Source: Branchiostoma floridae (lineage: Eukaryota; Chordata; Leptocardii; Amphioxiformes; Branchiostomatidae). Taken from it: a stretch of 64,000 bases of DNA. Positions 24,001 to 35,126 of this stretch are shown in pieces. A program made the translations under genes and the position numbers. The DNA lies in the NCBI RefSeq assembly GCF_000003815.2, contig NC_049979.1, forward strand, positions 6,726,196-6,790,195. The letters run 5' to 3'. The notes beneath the pieces were generated by a model. The model had not been told where the DNA came from. It did no database searches and was given only the letters and a program-made list of their open reading frames with translations. The stretch's first letter is position 1; each line of letters starts with the position of its first letter.

Positions 24001-26337
24001 GAGTGAATTGAAGTAAGCAAAGCAGTACAGTACTTACCAATCGTAGCCACAGCAGAGTTGTAAATATCTGGTCTAATTCTTCCTGTGGGACCAAACACAT
24101 TCGTAAGTCAGGTTACTAATTCTGTATGGCAATTTATCACGATACTGATACTAATGTCAATGGTAAACGTCAAAACCACGTAGTTTCCAGTTGTTATTTA
24201 AAGGCAATGCCTCGGCGCCGTCGTTAGTGAGTCTGAGCTTAGTAAGGCCATGTTGATTTGATTATATGGAGTCCAAAAACTGATGCGAGCGTGATAATAA
24301 AAAAAAACATTGGACCAAAAAAAAACATGACACTAGTATACGTTTTCCGATATTTATGCTTGCAATCCAGGGCATGTATTTGCTTATCTCGAAGCTGCTT
24401 TGTACGATTTAGAGTATGTCTAAAAACTTTTTATTTCATTTTTGGAAACGGCCGAAAATTGACGCGCGCCTCATCCATATAATCAAATCAATATGGCCTT
24501 AGAGCCCAGCCAAGTGCACCATGACAAACTTACCAGCCCCACAACCTGCCTCAGCGCCACGTCGAAGTCCAGCCTGACAGTGGTGGCCTGGTCCCGGACA
24601 GGTCGGAGTCGCTTGTCATAGTTCTCCAGCAGCGCTTTCCTCAGGGGTTGAACCGCGAATTGGCCAAACAACCCTGGACAGGTTCGGTTAAAGTGCCTTA
24701 TGTTGAATTAGTGTCACGTCTGATATAGTTTATATAAAACGCAGCTTTTAAGCTGTAAAGACCAATTTTCCTATGTATATGAAGGAGACAGCTGTGTAAC
24801 CGTTGCGCGGGCCACATTCGGCAAAATCTCCCTGCTATATACGAGTATATATATATAACGTTACATCCACAAAAACTGGTTACTTCTGTGGAAGTGATTC
24901 TCGGAGATCGATGAAGAACCGGGAATAACGTTGATATACTTAAATTCATATCATGTACAAGCAACCGCCGCTTATATGTTACAGCACTGCTATGAAAACT
25001 ATTGAGACAACATTATCATGGACTTTTGTTCTGTGTTGGTGATGCGAAGCATAAACTGGAAATGACAGATAACCTGAATTTGTTGTGTTGAAGACACGTT
25101 TCAAATACGTACCCTATAGAAGACACACTCCCACGCAGAGTTGACTACCGCGGTAATGCCTTACGTAATAAGGCATTACCGCGATAGTCAATTAGTAATG
25201 ATTGTTAATTTTATCATGACTAAAAATTTATCTGATCGTTGTTAAAATTTAAAAGATGCATTTATGCATAAATGTTAAACTTCATTAATTATGCATGTAA
25301 GTGATTATGTGACTGATGTCGAAATTCATGTGTATTTTTTATTTCATAGTTAATATCACATGCCAAGCCAATCAGAAATAAAGCTGAATCTGAATCTGTC
25401 AACCTTGTGTGGGAGGGTGATAGAACACTGTAGGTCATCGGCCTGTATCTGACATTATGTCTGTAGCCGCCTAGTTGAACCGGTCTAACCACCCTTCGCC
25501 ATGTTACAAACACCAGACGTGCGAATGAGACCAGCCAAGTGCACCGTTTGAACCTTTTACACTAAATTAACTGGAAGGTGGCATTCACAGGGGAACTTAA
25601 ACCAAAACTTTCACAGAGGTCATGTTAAACTTAAAGACTTTCCACGTGTCTGACAAAGAAATTTATGGACATCAGCACCCCATTAATAGCTCCAAACTTC
25701 GAATATACTAAATTCAAAGCGTGCCTATATGTTATTCACAAAATCAGGTTTGCTTCAAAACGAAACACAATATCAACTGATAGCTCATGATGGCTTGCAA
25801 AGTCGATACTGTGTGGCCGTATAACAGTTCGACATCTCCGTATTTACGGATTGGCTCTAGACATGTACTTGAGGAAAAATGTTCTGTGGACTTGAATGGT
25901 TGCACATTTGTCCTGGAATCTGCACCACTACCAACAACAAAAGCCGACTTGTTTACCATTGATATGTCCAAGGACATTACGTATTGTCCTTGATACATCA
26001 CATTCAATACTGTTAAGCGACAATTATTACATACTGTAGAAAACAGGCTATCTACAGGATTATGAATTGCAGGGAAGACATTCTGTATTACAATTATCTT
26101 CTATACCGCCCATTAGAATAGTTTCTGCCTCGCTGACTACATGTTTGGTCGTTGTTGATCGGCTTGACCAAAGAAAGTGCCACTCTATACTTTATTCTGT
26201 TTATGTCGTAGCATCCTATCTGAACTGAACCCCAGGTAAACCGAGTGTGGAATCGCTGCAGAAGGTATTTACTTACCCTGTAAACAGCAAACGCACATAA
26301 CGACCACAGTGACAGATAATCTGGTCCGGACCTCCAT
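21044..26337 (-). CDS. nicotinic-receptor alpha-type subunit, tandem copy A
   Basis: Nine exons: 26277-26337, 24534-24673, 24038-24082, 23793-23902, 23094-23232, 22600-22737, 21826-21988, 21632-21733 and 21044-21522. The product is 458 aa with a signal peptide (MEVRTRLSVTVVVMCVCCLQ). It is a pentameric ligand-gated channel subunit. The Cys-loop is C153 to C167 with 13 residues between. The loop B Trp is in FSSWLYGG (W174) and the loop D Trp is in TTLLWLRL (W79). The vicinal pair in YYSCCPDD (C217/C218) marks an alpha-type subunit. TM1 is at about 237-261. TM2 is preceded by E266 (intermediate ring, cation-type) with L276 at 9' and T273 at 6'. TM4 runs to the C-terminus. Unusual points: loop A reads DLFLIN, with Ile where Tyr is expected, and the aromatic after CC is displaced (PDDPW). 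The cytoplasmic loop is short. No vertebrate one-to-one name can be given. Confidence 0.93.
22052..22241. mobile_element. MITE, family B, hAT-like, in nAChR-A intron
   Basis: The terminal inverted repeat is about 90 bases per arm, from 'tcaagcagaggttaggctcc' to its complement 'ggagcctaacctctgcttgg'. It is flanked by near-identical 'tgttggc' direct repeats, which suits a 7-8 base hAT target duplication. Relatives lie at 33355-33499 and 52187-52236. Confidence 0.85.
24243..24501. mobile_element. MITE, family C, in nAChR-A intron 2
   Basis: Ends are 'taaggccatgttgatttgat' and the reverse-complementary 'atcaaatcaatatggcctta', 28 bases with one mismatch, enclosing about 200 AT-rich bases. There is no coding capacity. 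The right end is 32 bases from the exon 24534-24673 donor. Confidence 0.9.
25142..25190. repeat. 49-base hairpin in nAChR-A intron 1
   Basis: Two 22-base arms, such as 'cggtaatgcctta', pair with one mismatch around a 5-base loop. It may be the smallest relic of an inverted-repeat transposon. Confidence 0.85.
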
Positions 26338-27325
26338 GCTGACCTGTCGCCACACACCTTGTTATTACTGGGGGCTACAGACAAGGTGTGGCGCCGTCAA
26401 ACATTGTTTGAATACAGACCATACCAGCTGTTACCAACCCACACGCAACGAAGTATCAGTCTGTGACTGTGGTGCAGAAGTAACACGATGGAATGTTGGT
26501 AAAAATTTTAATGATGAAACTAAAACAAATAATTTTTCCGATTTAAACACCTGACTGCATGCTAAACCACACTACCTCGCTCCCAAACTATCACACTTTG
26601 CCTTCTAATTCGAGGCATATATCAACTAGAAATACTTTCTTGGTGGATGTTTTTGTAACTAAGCAACCACTTTCAATCTGTACAATGACGCGCTAATACG
26701 AGTATTAGTAACACATGGATGCACCGTGACATCTGCGGATCCGTCGGTACAGATCTGACCCGGAAGTTATCATTGTGGTGTAACCTTAATTACAGTGCTC
26801 GAAATTAGGGTCTATTTGCACTAGGCAAAAAAAAATGACTTGTCCTGCGACGTTCCACGCGTGTCCTAGGAAGTTCCACTCTGCGCAAAAAAGTGTCCCA
26901 TAGGACGAGCCCTGCCAGGACACGCGCCGCTCGTCGAACGTTGTAGGACAAGTTATTTTTTGCCTCGTGTATAGTTGCTATACGTGTGTCAGGCCATGGC
27001 GTACGAGTCACAATATAATATTCCAGTTGATGTATACCTCTGATTCTTTTCGCAGGTTGTTTCGTAACTTACTGTTAACAATTACGTTAAGTGAGATGCG
27101 CGCATTAGTAGACTCTTTGCACCAGCCACACGTCCAAATAATTGTTCACTGCACACACAACACAACACACTTGTTAATAACGCTACACGATATCAGCGAG
27201 ATGATAGAGAAGTGTTAGATTTTTCAGATTTCATAACGTTACACGATGCATACGTCAGTGAGTTGATTGAGAAGTGTTAGACTTTTCAGATTTTTACTAA
27301 TACTAACACTGAAACTTGATATTTC
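26338..27325. other. Intergenic region between the two nAChR genes
   Basis: It contains the upstream flank of copy A and the 3' flank of copy B. An inverted-repeat element lies at 26822-26966. Two related 'gagaagtgttaga' words occur at 27208 and 27270, within a short duplicated segment. No exon is seen. Confidence 0.6.
26822..26966. mobile_element. Short inverted-repeat element
   Basis: The left arm contains 'aggcaaaaaaaaatgacttg' then 'tcctgcgacgtt'. The right arm contains 'aacgttgtaggacaagttat' then 'tttttgcct'. The arms are about 30 bases with a few mismatches. Confidence 0.75.
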
Positions 27326-30300
27326 CTACAAAAGGAACACTAGGCTGATCACAATAGAGGCAATGACAGTTCCTAACATGGCGGCTCTGTCCAAGACGAG
27401 GGCCGCCATTTTCCATTCGCTTTCTTCCTCACCATCCTTAACATTTGCCTGCATGTATGCCGAGATGCTCTCCACTTTTGATGAAATTTTGTGCAGCAGG
27501 GATCGGTGCACAGAGTCGTTCAGACCGTTCTCGTATCGAATGTCATTGACGCCGATGTCCTTCATTTCCGTGCTCTCGTCTTGCAACAACTCGTGGTGGT
27601 TGCCCTTACGCCTTGTCTCGAAGATAGACCGCTCTTTAGCAATGCTGCACATGCAGAAGAAAGATGCCATGTAGTGGAGCAGCAGCAGGCGGAGCCAGCG
27701 GGGGAGCGGCCGGGACGGGTGACTCGGGTGGGACAACCGGAGAACCAGGATGGTGATGAGCAGGGAGATGGTGACCAGGACGATGGTGGCGGTGAAGAAC
27801 TGCCCTGTGATAAAATAGGCATAACACAGCATGTAGCAAATGAAACACACAGACACACGCACACGCACACATGCGCGCGCACACACACACACAAACATAA
27901 ATGGAACCGAAAGCATAACTTTCTTGAGGAAGGTAATAAGGATCCCTGCAATGGGAATCTCTTACCAAGCATGGGTGTGGATGTGGAAGTGGCGGGGAGC
28001 TGTGTGGTCAGGAGTTGCTGAAACACCACCAGCGACAGGAGGACCGTGATTGTAAAACCCAATCTCTCTGGAAAACAGACATAGTTCATTACTTATTGGT
28101 CTTTTTTTCACAACTATATTTCTAGACATAAGCATGGAATACCCCCAGTGGACTATGAACCGATTCTGAAGCCCTGCCCCCTGTTCGATCATGTTCTAGA
28201 TCTATTTCGAGCACCTCCGTCAAAAACAGCGCTTCAGCCTTCACGGACAGAACTGCTAGTGCCCGTGTCTTGTACATACTCTGCTTTACACGTGCATCCT
28301 GCAGCCCACCAACAAAGTAATGCTATGCAGTGGATCTCCCTCCTACAACAACTATACTCGGTGGATGTAGTCTTCAACAAAGAATAGCATAGCATTTTTC
28401 TTTCGCCATTTATGTCCCACTGGGTCTGTTTTTGACGGAGCTCCGTTCGAAATAGAATAGGGGGTTCTACCTGGTTCTATTTGTTCGATATGGCGTTCGA
28501 TCAGGATCGGTCCATTATTAGTAGAACGCCTCCTTACCTCCACTGTCAGGTGGGATGTAGAAGGCCGCCAGGTTCAGCACCAGCAGGTCCAAACACGGAA
28601 CTACCATGTTGATGATGTAGAACAGACGGCGGCGCGTGAGATGCACGTGCAGCTCGATATTGGGCCAGGGGTCATCCGGGCAGCAGGAGTAGTACGTCTC
28701 CTGGATAGGAAATATTGTTTCATTCAGTGATGCTGTTGCTGTTCATTGTATATGTGTTAATAGCCACAGCTGTTGGGGCTCTGCAAATTATCTACCATAC
28801 TCGCAATCGGAGTTTTACACGGTTTCTAAATATGATCTCGCAAGTGTCGCTTTTTTGTATCAACTGGGCGGTCGTCCGTGGTTTCTTCTTATCAATAATA
28901 TTTTAGTGTCTTGAAATTAGGTACGTAACTTAAAGTTAAAATTTAACGAATGCGTAAATGCTCCGCGAGGGGTTTTGCCCAGTATCGTGTAGATGTAGAT
29001 GCCAACTTCAGTACCAAGGCCAGGCCCGTTTACCTTTCTCCATACTGTTGCGCCGGTCACCTCAAACTGGTCGTTGTGCATGAATGCAGCCATGTCCATA
29101 CTGTTTGAGGTGTTACAGAGATCCAGATGCTTCCCGTCGTAGAGCCAGGAGGAAAATGCCATCTTGCAGATCTGTATGGGAGGGGGGGATATAAGATTCA
29201 AAAGTAAATTTATAAATGTACATTCCGAATTCCATATTTTGTACAATTCATCTTGTAATGTTTTGAAACATTGTCATTGTTGCATATGCTGAATGTAAAT
29301 CAAAGCTTTCGACTAGTGTTTTTTTTTTTCTATTTGCTTTTGGACAGACGAGGACAATGTGACACGGAACTCACGTTCGTAACTTATATTAACAGTGCCA
29401 CATACACAGTACAGACAGCAGGTAAATACAGTCTTTTTTTTTTACCTCCCCGACCGAAGTCAGGTACCCCAAAGTGCCTTTCCCAAGGGCACAACGTCGG
29501 GGGCACGGCGGGTACCGAACTCGGGACCTCTAGGTTCCGAGCCGAACGCTCTACCTGTTACGCCACACATGACTAGGGTTTCAAGTGGAAAGCACATGTT
29601 GTACCATTATGTCAATTCTAGTGGGAGCAAGACTTCACCTGTTTATCATAAGGAAATTCACTGACGTCCACTTGGCATGCGCTGCTGAACAGTCCGGGTT
29701 GGCGCCAAGCGACACGACCTTCATTGGTCACGATGACGTCAGTAACATGCGGCAGATCACCTGATCCTTCTCCAACGCTTAACAAACAGACAGACAGATG
29801 TGATGATTAGTAATACCCCCTTTCCACTAAGACGGCGCTCTCGCCGTGCTCTCTCTCTGCGACCTAAAATTTGACATATCGCTCAACGAATTGCATAGAA
29901 AAGAAACGAATCTGGTTACACTTTGATTGTTTTGTTGTTTTCTCAGTCACACTTTTACTTTTCGTATAATATACCCAGTGACAGTGTTAAAACGAAGGTT
30001 ATACACATCCTATTTAGGACGCAGTTAGAGCGCAGCGCGATCGCCGTCTAGTGGAAAGGTGGCCTAACCACGCATGACGTCTAAAATCATTTTGTAAAAA
30101 AAAAAAGAATTCCACACATTTCTTTTCATTTCATTTTATTTATTTTAACCAGGGACGACATGTCGCCACTAGGACGGTTTTCAATGCGCCCTGCGTACAT
30201 AAATATAAAACAAATGTTCAAAACAACTTAAATACATCGAACATAAAAATATAATACTAGAATATCCACTCCATGAAATGCGAGTTAGATGGCTGTGTTT

Positions 30301-32534
30301 GTACTAACTTGTTGATAAGGAAGAGGTCAGGTGTCCAGACTTCAGTAGAATGGAACGTCGCCGTCGTGATACCGTCATACTGTGATGAATTCCACTGAAG
30401 TAATTCATCCGTCCAGTACTGAAGTGTTAGAATCATATATTGCAGTATTTTCGTTATCAATATAGGCCAAGAAAGGGAACAATTAATCAAACTTTAAGAG
30501 TTTAAGCAATACTTACCAACCGTAGCCACAGCAGCGTGGTGAATACTTGGTTTAATTCTTCCTGTGGCACAAAAATAGTTTGGTTAGTTATCAATTCAAG
30601 TGGCGACATGTCATTCTGTTCACCGTAGATAAAGTACGTATTTTAATGCATAATTATCGGTCACCCGTATGCAAAAATTTAGGGATTTTAGTAGGAAAAT
30701 TAACGTTACAGCCTGGAAAGTTTTCGAAACGAGTTTGATTAAAACATTCGACGCAAATCAAGAAATATCAGACAAAACAACGCATTTTCGGACGTTTCGT
30801 CAGATGGTTAAAACCTCACTGATATGTACGTGGTCCTGAATACTAATGTAAAGAATAGTCCTATGTATTTCCTTCGAATGTCGTAAATGGACCGTAGTGC
30901 AGATAGGTTACCATGACAAACTTACGTACCAGTCCTACAACTTGCCTCAGCGCCACGTCGAAGTCCAGCCTGACAGTGGTGGCCTGGTCCCGGACAGGTC
31001 GGACGTGCTTGTCATAATTCTCCAGCAGCGCTTTCCTCAGAGGTATAGCCGTTTGTTGACCAGTCAACCCTGAGCAGGGTCAAACGAGTAAATCTCAGAA
31101 ATATTGCAATTTTGTGTACTTCCGCTGTTTAACTTCAAAATATCATTTTTTCAGTTTATCAACCAACCAACCCTGGACATGGTAAGACACAAGAAATTGG
31201 GATAATTTGCTTAATCCAGTACACAACTTAAACATCAAAATATTTATTTCTTCCCTTTATATTTTGTAAGAGTTGTCTTGCTAAACTGCACTGTTTAAGA
31301 AGTAGTGTCGTTCTGTATTCTGTATTCTGACCAGCTGGACCTATGTGTCTTTCATTCAGTGGCTAACATTCCAAGCTGGTCAGTAAGGTAATTGTTAAGC
31401 CAGATTTTACAATAAGATCATAGAGGCATCTAAAAGCAGACTCACTTTTCTTCACAAAAGGGTCTATTTTGCGATCATTTGGCATTTTTTCTTGAACACA
31501 AAACCCCGCCCCACCGACAAATAAAGTCGGCTGACGACCCGAAGCTAAAGGGCATTTGGTCCAAGTCTTGCTTCACACTTTCTTGGAACGTAGCGGAACC
31601 AGCTTATCTATTTCAATACACCAATGGACCCTGAAATGCTCTTAGAATTGTGTAAAGGGCCGCCGAGTTTTTTGTGGGAGTATAGGCTTGTGTAAATAGC
31701 ACTGCAATAGTCATTGCACTTGAAAGTTCCCTGTAAAACTGCCCTTCTTGCGTAGATAAAAGGAGCGCGATCTGATTTCACTCCAGTCTTTCCACAAAAT
31801 TTGTGGCCATGACGTTTTTCAGAGTCACCAGATACATGTACATAATCATTGTGCTCTAGATAAGTCCTCTACCATTTATTGTATCGATTATCATCATCTT
31901 GACAAAAACACAAACTTTAACAACCTAGCTTGTACAACTACATTCTTCACTGACAACGACAACTTGCTAACTCCAATGTAGAACATCTATCTTCAGAAAT
32001 CATTATTTTCGTCTTTAAACTTCTTGAACTTTACGGTAGTTTACCCTAACTCCAAATGTAATACATACATAACTCTCATTTACACACAAAATGTTTTGTC
32101 TTACGCAGGGTTTTGTCTTACGCAGGATTTCATAATTAGCGTCTGAAGCTTACTAGCGTCTAGCTCGCGAGAAGTTCCTTCGGGGTCCACTACACATTGT
32201 TGGTGAACAACGTGGAAAAACTATGCATAGGAGAAGCAATATTACAGTGTTTAAAAATTTGTCCCGTGATGTAGAAAAATGGAAACAAACGACAGATTAT
32301 CATGTTTCAAATAATGGTGAAAGTAGAGCTTACATTTTATAGTCTTCTAGTGCCTGCCGAGAAGGGGCGCTTCACTTCGATCAGTTCTTTGCTTTAACTT
32401 ACGTCATTCTGTTCTTTTCCGTGTACGTAACATATGCTGGCTACTTTATCAGCCTCACAAAGTGTTAACTTACCTTGTAAACAGCAGGCGCACACAACGA
32501 TCACGACCAGAAATGATCTGGTGCGAACCTCCAT
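27326..32534 (-). CDS. nicotinic-receptor alpha-type subunit, tandem copy B
   Basis: Nine exons: 32474-32534, 30930-31069, 30517-30561, 30309-30418, 29639-29777, 29034-29171, 28538-28700, 27966-28067 and 27326-27804. Every exon has the same length as its partner in copy A, so the product is also 458 aa. It has a signal peptide (MEVRTRSFLVVIVVCACCLQ) and a Cys-loop from SACQVDV to the C of ICKMAFSSW, 13 residues between. It has the YYSCCPDDPW alpha-type CC pair, the same DLFLIN loop A without Tyr, and the same GERLGFTITVLLSL pore entry. The extracellular domain and the cytoplasmic loop have diverged clearly from copy A. TM1, TM2 and TM3 are almost identical. The head-to-tail arrangement indicates a tandem duplication. 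Confidence 0.93.
27846..27896. repeat. (AC)n-rich run
   Basis: An interrupted AC repeat beginning about 40 bases from the acceptor of the last exon of nAChR copy B. Confidence 0.9.
28183..28505. mobile_element. Inverted-repeat element in nAChR-B intron 7
   Basis: The left end contains 'gttcgatcatgttct' and 'cctccgtcaaaaaca'. The right end contains 'tgtttttgacggagctcc' and 'cgttcgatcaggatcgg'. The arms are imperfect. It has no coding capacity. Confidence 0.65.
29447..29575 (-). mobile_element. tRNA-headed SINE in nAChR-B intron 5
   Basis: On the minus strand the head reads 'gtgtggcgtaacaggtagag', like a tRNA A-box, and 'cccgagttcggtacccg', like a B-box. The tail contains 'cgttgtgcccttgggaaagg'. 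The same family occurs at 58738-58895 (-) and 40912-41110 (+). Confidence 0.75.
29816..30064. mobile_element. MITE with 'cctttccactaagacggcg' ends
   Basis: The left end matches the right end 'cgccgtctagtggaaaggtg' in reverse complement over about 20 bases, around a ~210-base AT-rich interior. It lies in intron 4 of nAChR copy B. Confidence 0.8.
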
Positions 32535-33866
32535 TCTGACATACCTCCGCACCACAGCTAGCGGGTCAAAAGTCGACAAGACGGGCGTGGTCTTTGCACA
32601 TTGTAAAGGTGGTGCACTTGGGGCACAGGTGCGGCATTGCGGGGTTCGTTCATTACAGCACGGTTGTGTTATTTTTGCCGATTTGATATAATTTAGATAT
32701 TGCGTAATGCGTAATTCTGAGTATGACAAAATGTACAAAACGTAAGAAAATTCTATCTTTATCTCTGGTGAGTAATCTTTCGAACCCAGCAGTGCAGCTA
32801 GCACTGGTGCCCCAAGTGCTGAACATTGCGGAACTCGACGTCTGTGTGATAACCTTGTACATGCGGTAGAAAAGCGGCAAAAGTAAGACTGAAGAATGTC
32901 TCCTGAAGATCTGTCATGATAAAACTCAAGAAATTCTGGATTTGAACATGTTTGCAATGTGGAAATCAGTGCAGATGGATGCTGATATTTTTGCTAGAAC
33001 CTCCGATAGATGCCTAGTTGACTGAAAATACTGATACTCTTGGACGAGATTTTACGCAAATAGCTGGTATCTTTCTAGTGACAATATAGACTTATAGATA
33101 CATCATGATGAACGCATTTGCCCTTTGGCATATATTGGGCGCCATTGCCAACTTGAACATCAAACGGGATTACGATATAGATTCATATATAACGTTATAA
33201 CTTTACAATTCGGTACATAATCATAGACACATGATTTTGTACTCTTTTGCACCATCCTCCCCAAAAATAAAATTTGCTGACTTGATATTAAAGATATGAA
33301 AATGAATTATATATGCTGCATTTGGTCGCAAATGTTGTCTCCAAGGGACAACATACTCTCCAAGCAGAGGTTAGGCTCCCGCTGTTTTCTGACGTGGTTT
33401 AGGCGTTTAAAATTATCGGGCTCTGTATTTGTGCTCTTTTCTTCATGTCTTCCTGCCAGAAACAAACACACCCGGAGCCGAACCTCTGCTTGTAGGGACA
33501 ACGTCCATACGTACTTGTAGCCGGGGAATACCCGATGACGCAAACAGGTTCCTTAAACTGCAATGACGTCACCTCATATTTTTTTACTGACTAAACATCG
33601 TACAAACCTTGAGTTTGCAATGCGCATGCATTCTGTTTTTTTTTTTTTATTCATCTATCTCGACACAGTCTTTTTCTGTGCATTATGCGCACAGACGTTA
33701 CAGGTCTCTAGACAATGGAAAAATTAAGATTTTAAGTAGAAGTATTTTTGTTTGTTCAATCTCGTGACCAGGGCCTCGGCTGGGGAATCACCCGGTGATT
33801 TTTCTGACTCTGGCGAGCAACGCCCAGACCATTTCAAACAGAAGTATTCCGCATTTTTCGTAGAAA
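32535..33866. other. Intergenic region upstream of nAChR-B and the TNFR-like gene
   Basis: It holds a dispersed repeat at about 32685-32790, whose reverse complement recurs at 59430-59550, and the family B MITE at 33355-33499. Otherwise it is AT-rich with no exon seen. The two flanking genes are divergent. Confidence 0.6.
33355..33499. mobile_element. MITE, family B, hAT-like
   Basis: Ends are 'ccaagcagaggttaggctcc' and 'cggagccgaacctctgcttg'. The 8-base direct repeat GGGACAAC flanks it on both sides (33344-33351 and from 33494), as expected of a hAT-type insertion. The interior has no coding capacity. Confidence 0.85.
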
Positions 33867-34451
33867 ATGGCAGGTGTGAGTCAGCTTGCGTACGTGGTAT
33901 GTGTCCTGGGTGCACACTTGGCCATGGGGACGGCGGGCGAGCCCCACACCTGTCCACCTGGCCAGTTTGCGTACCTTGTACCTGACGTTCCCCGCTTGTA
34001 CCTGCAGGCTGGTCGCTACGTGTGCAGGGTCTGCAGATACTGTGCTGACGGACAGGAGCTAGTTCGGCCGTGTGGGGGGACGAACGATACTCAGTGTGGA
34101 GGGTGCATTCGGGAGAAGGACGGATTTGTGTACGATGAAGGGACGCACTCCTGCCAACATAAGGATGTCATAGCCGGGCTCGCACGACCCGAGGACTTTC
34201 TCACCCCGCCCGGTCGGGTCGGAGAGAAATTCGGCGGCACAGCCCCAGTGCCCGCGCCTGCAGGTCCTGACCGGAACAGCCTGGGCGTGTGGGTGTCTAT
34301 GGCTGTGCTGGCTGTGGTGGCGGCTGTCTTGCTATTTCTTCTGCTGCGCCGACGAGGCGTCAACGTCGGACGAGGCAAGAAGTGTTTTGTTTGCGCACGT
34401 AAAAGGGGGTGTGTTCGTCTCCAAGCAGACGTGTCGGCTGGATATAAATGA
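33867..34451 (+). CDS. TNF-receptor-like single-pass membrane protein
   Basis: The product is 194 aa. A signal peptide (about residues 1-24) is followed by cysteine-rich repeats of TNFR type: CPPGQF, then CRVCRYCADGQELVRPC, then GTNDTQCGGC. A Pro/Gly stalk and one membrane segment (SMAVLAVVAAVLLFLLL) precede a short basic tail with CFVCARKRGC. The CxxCxxC...DTxC spacing is characteristic of the TNF receptor superfamily. No death domain is visible. If the donor at 34399 (GTAAAA) is used, the tail would join in frame to 34918-35126, a Ser/Pro/Gly-rich tail ending at a stop. The unspliced reading frame ends GYK at 34451. It is not assignable to a named vertebrate receptor. Confidence 0.8.
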   Translation: MAGVSQLAYVVCVLGAHLAMGTAGEPHTCPPGQFAYLVPDVPRLYLQAGRYVCRVCRYCADGQELVRPCGGTNDTQCGGCIREKDGFVYDEGTHSCQHKDVIAGLARPEDFLTPPGRVGEKFGGTAPVPAPAGPDRNSLGVWVSMAVLAVVAAVLLFLLLRRRGVNVGRGKKCFVCARKRGCVRLQADVSAGYK

Positions 34452-34917
34452 GAAGAATTTGGACAAATAAGTTGCAATGGGATCTCAGTCAGTCTTTTGC
34501 TGTCTATCCCGCGACCCTAAGCCTCTATAAGGCTCCACAGGCCGCTGGAAATTTGGCCAAATAAGACAGAAAACACGTCAGAGGAGTACAGTTTGCGACC
34601 TGCCCGGCCAACACTCCTAGCTGTGGTGTAAGGCTGCTAAGTGTTTGCATCTCCTAGACCAATTAACTCCTACTATAATTTTATTCCTAACTTGGTCAAA
34701 GTCCCCTATATTATCATTTAGCCAGGCTGGAGTCTGGTAGAGATTTAATAGTGTTTGCGCATGGAGTAGGGGTGTGTGTTGTGGCGTGCTGACATAGAAT
34801 GTCCCTGTTAGATTTTTTTTTTTTTGCCTTTCGGTAGTAACGTTACTACCCGATGATTTTTGGAGTACTAAGTACAATATTTACATATCCGCACGTATTT
34901 TTTTTTGTTACCTCCAG

Positions 34918-35126
34918 CCGAAGCTGTAGAGGAGCAGAGTTTGCCGGCTTGGTCCGACTCGTCCTCCTGGACGGCGTCGCCGTTTCTGAATCGGCGGGAC
35001 CCGGAGGAGACCGTCCCGTCCCAGCTGTACAACAACAGTCCCTGGAAAGGACCTGGTCCGACAGGGGGGACCACCTGCACCTGGGACGGCTCATGTTACA
35101 CCCAGCCGAGGGAGGGTTATGTTTAA
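34918..35126 (+). CDS. Candidate second exon of the TNFR-like gene
   Basis: It is preceded by a long T-run and a 'ttacctccag' acceptor. Joined at the phase-1 donor after 34398, it reads PEAVEEQSLPAWSDSSSW and on to REGYV then stop. The in-frame join, the pyrimidine tract and the higher GC content support it, but the donor is weak and no transcript evidence exists. The segment YNNSPWKGPGPTGG is rich in Pro and Gly, of unknown function. Confidence 0.5.
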
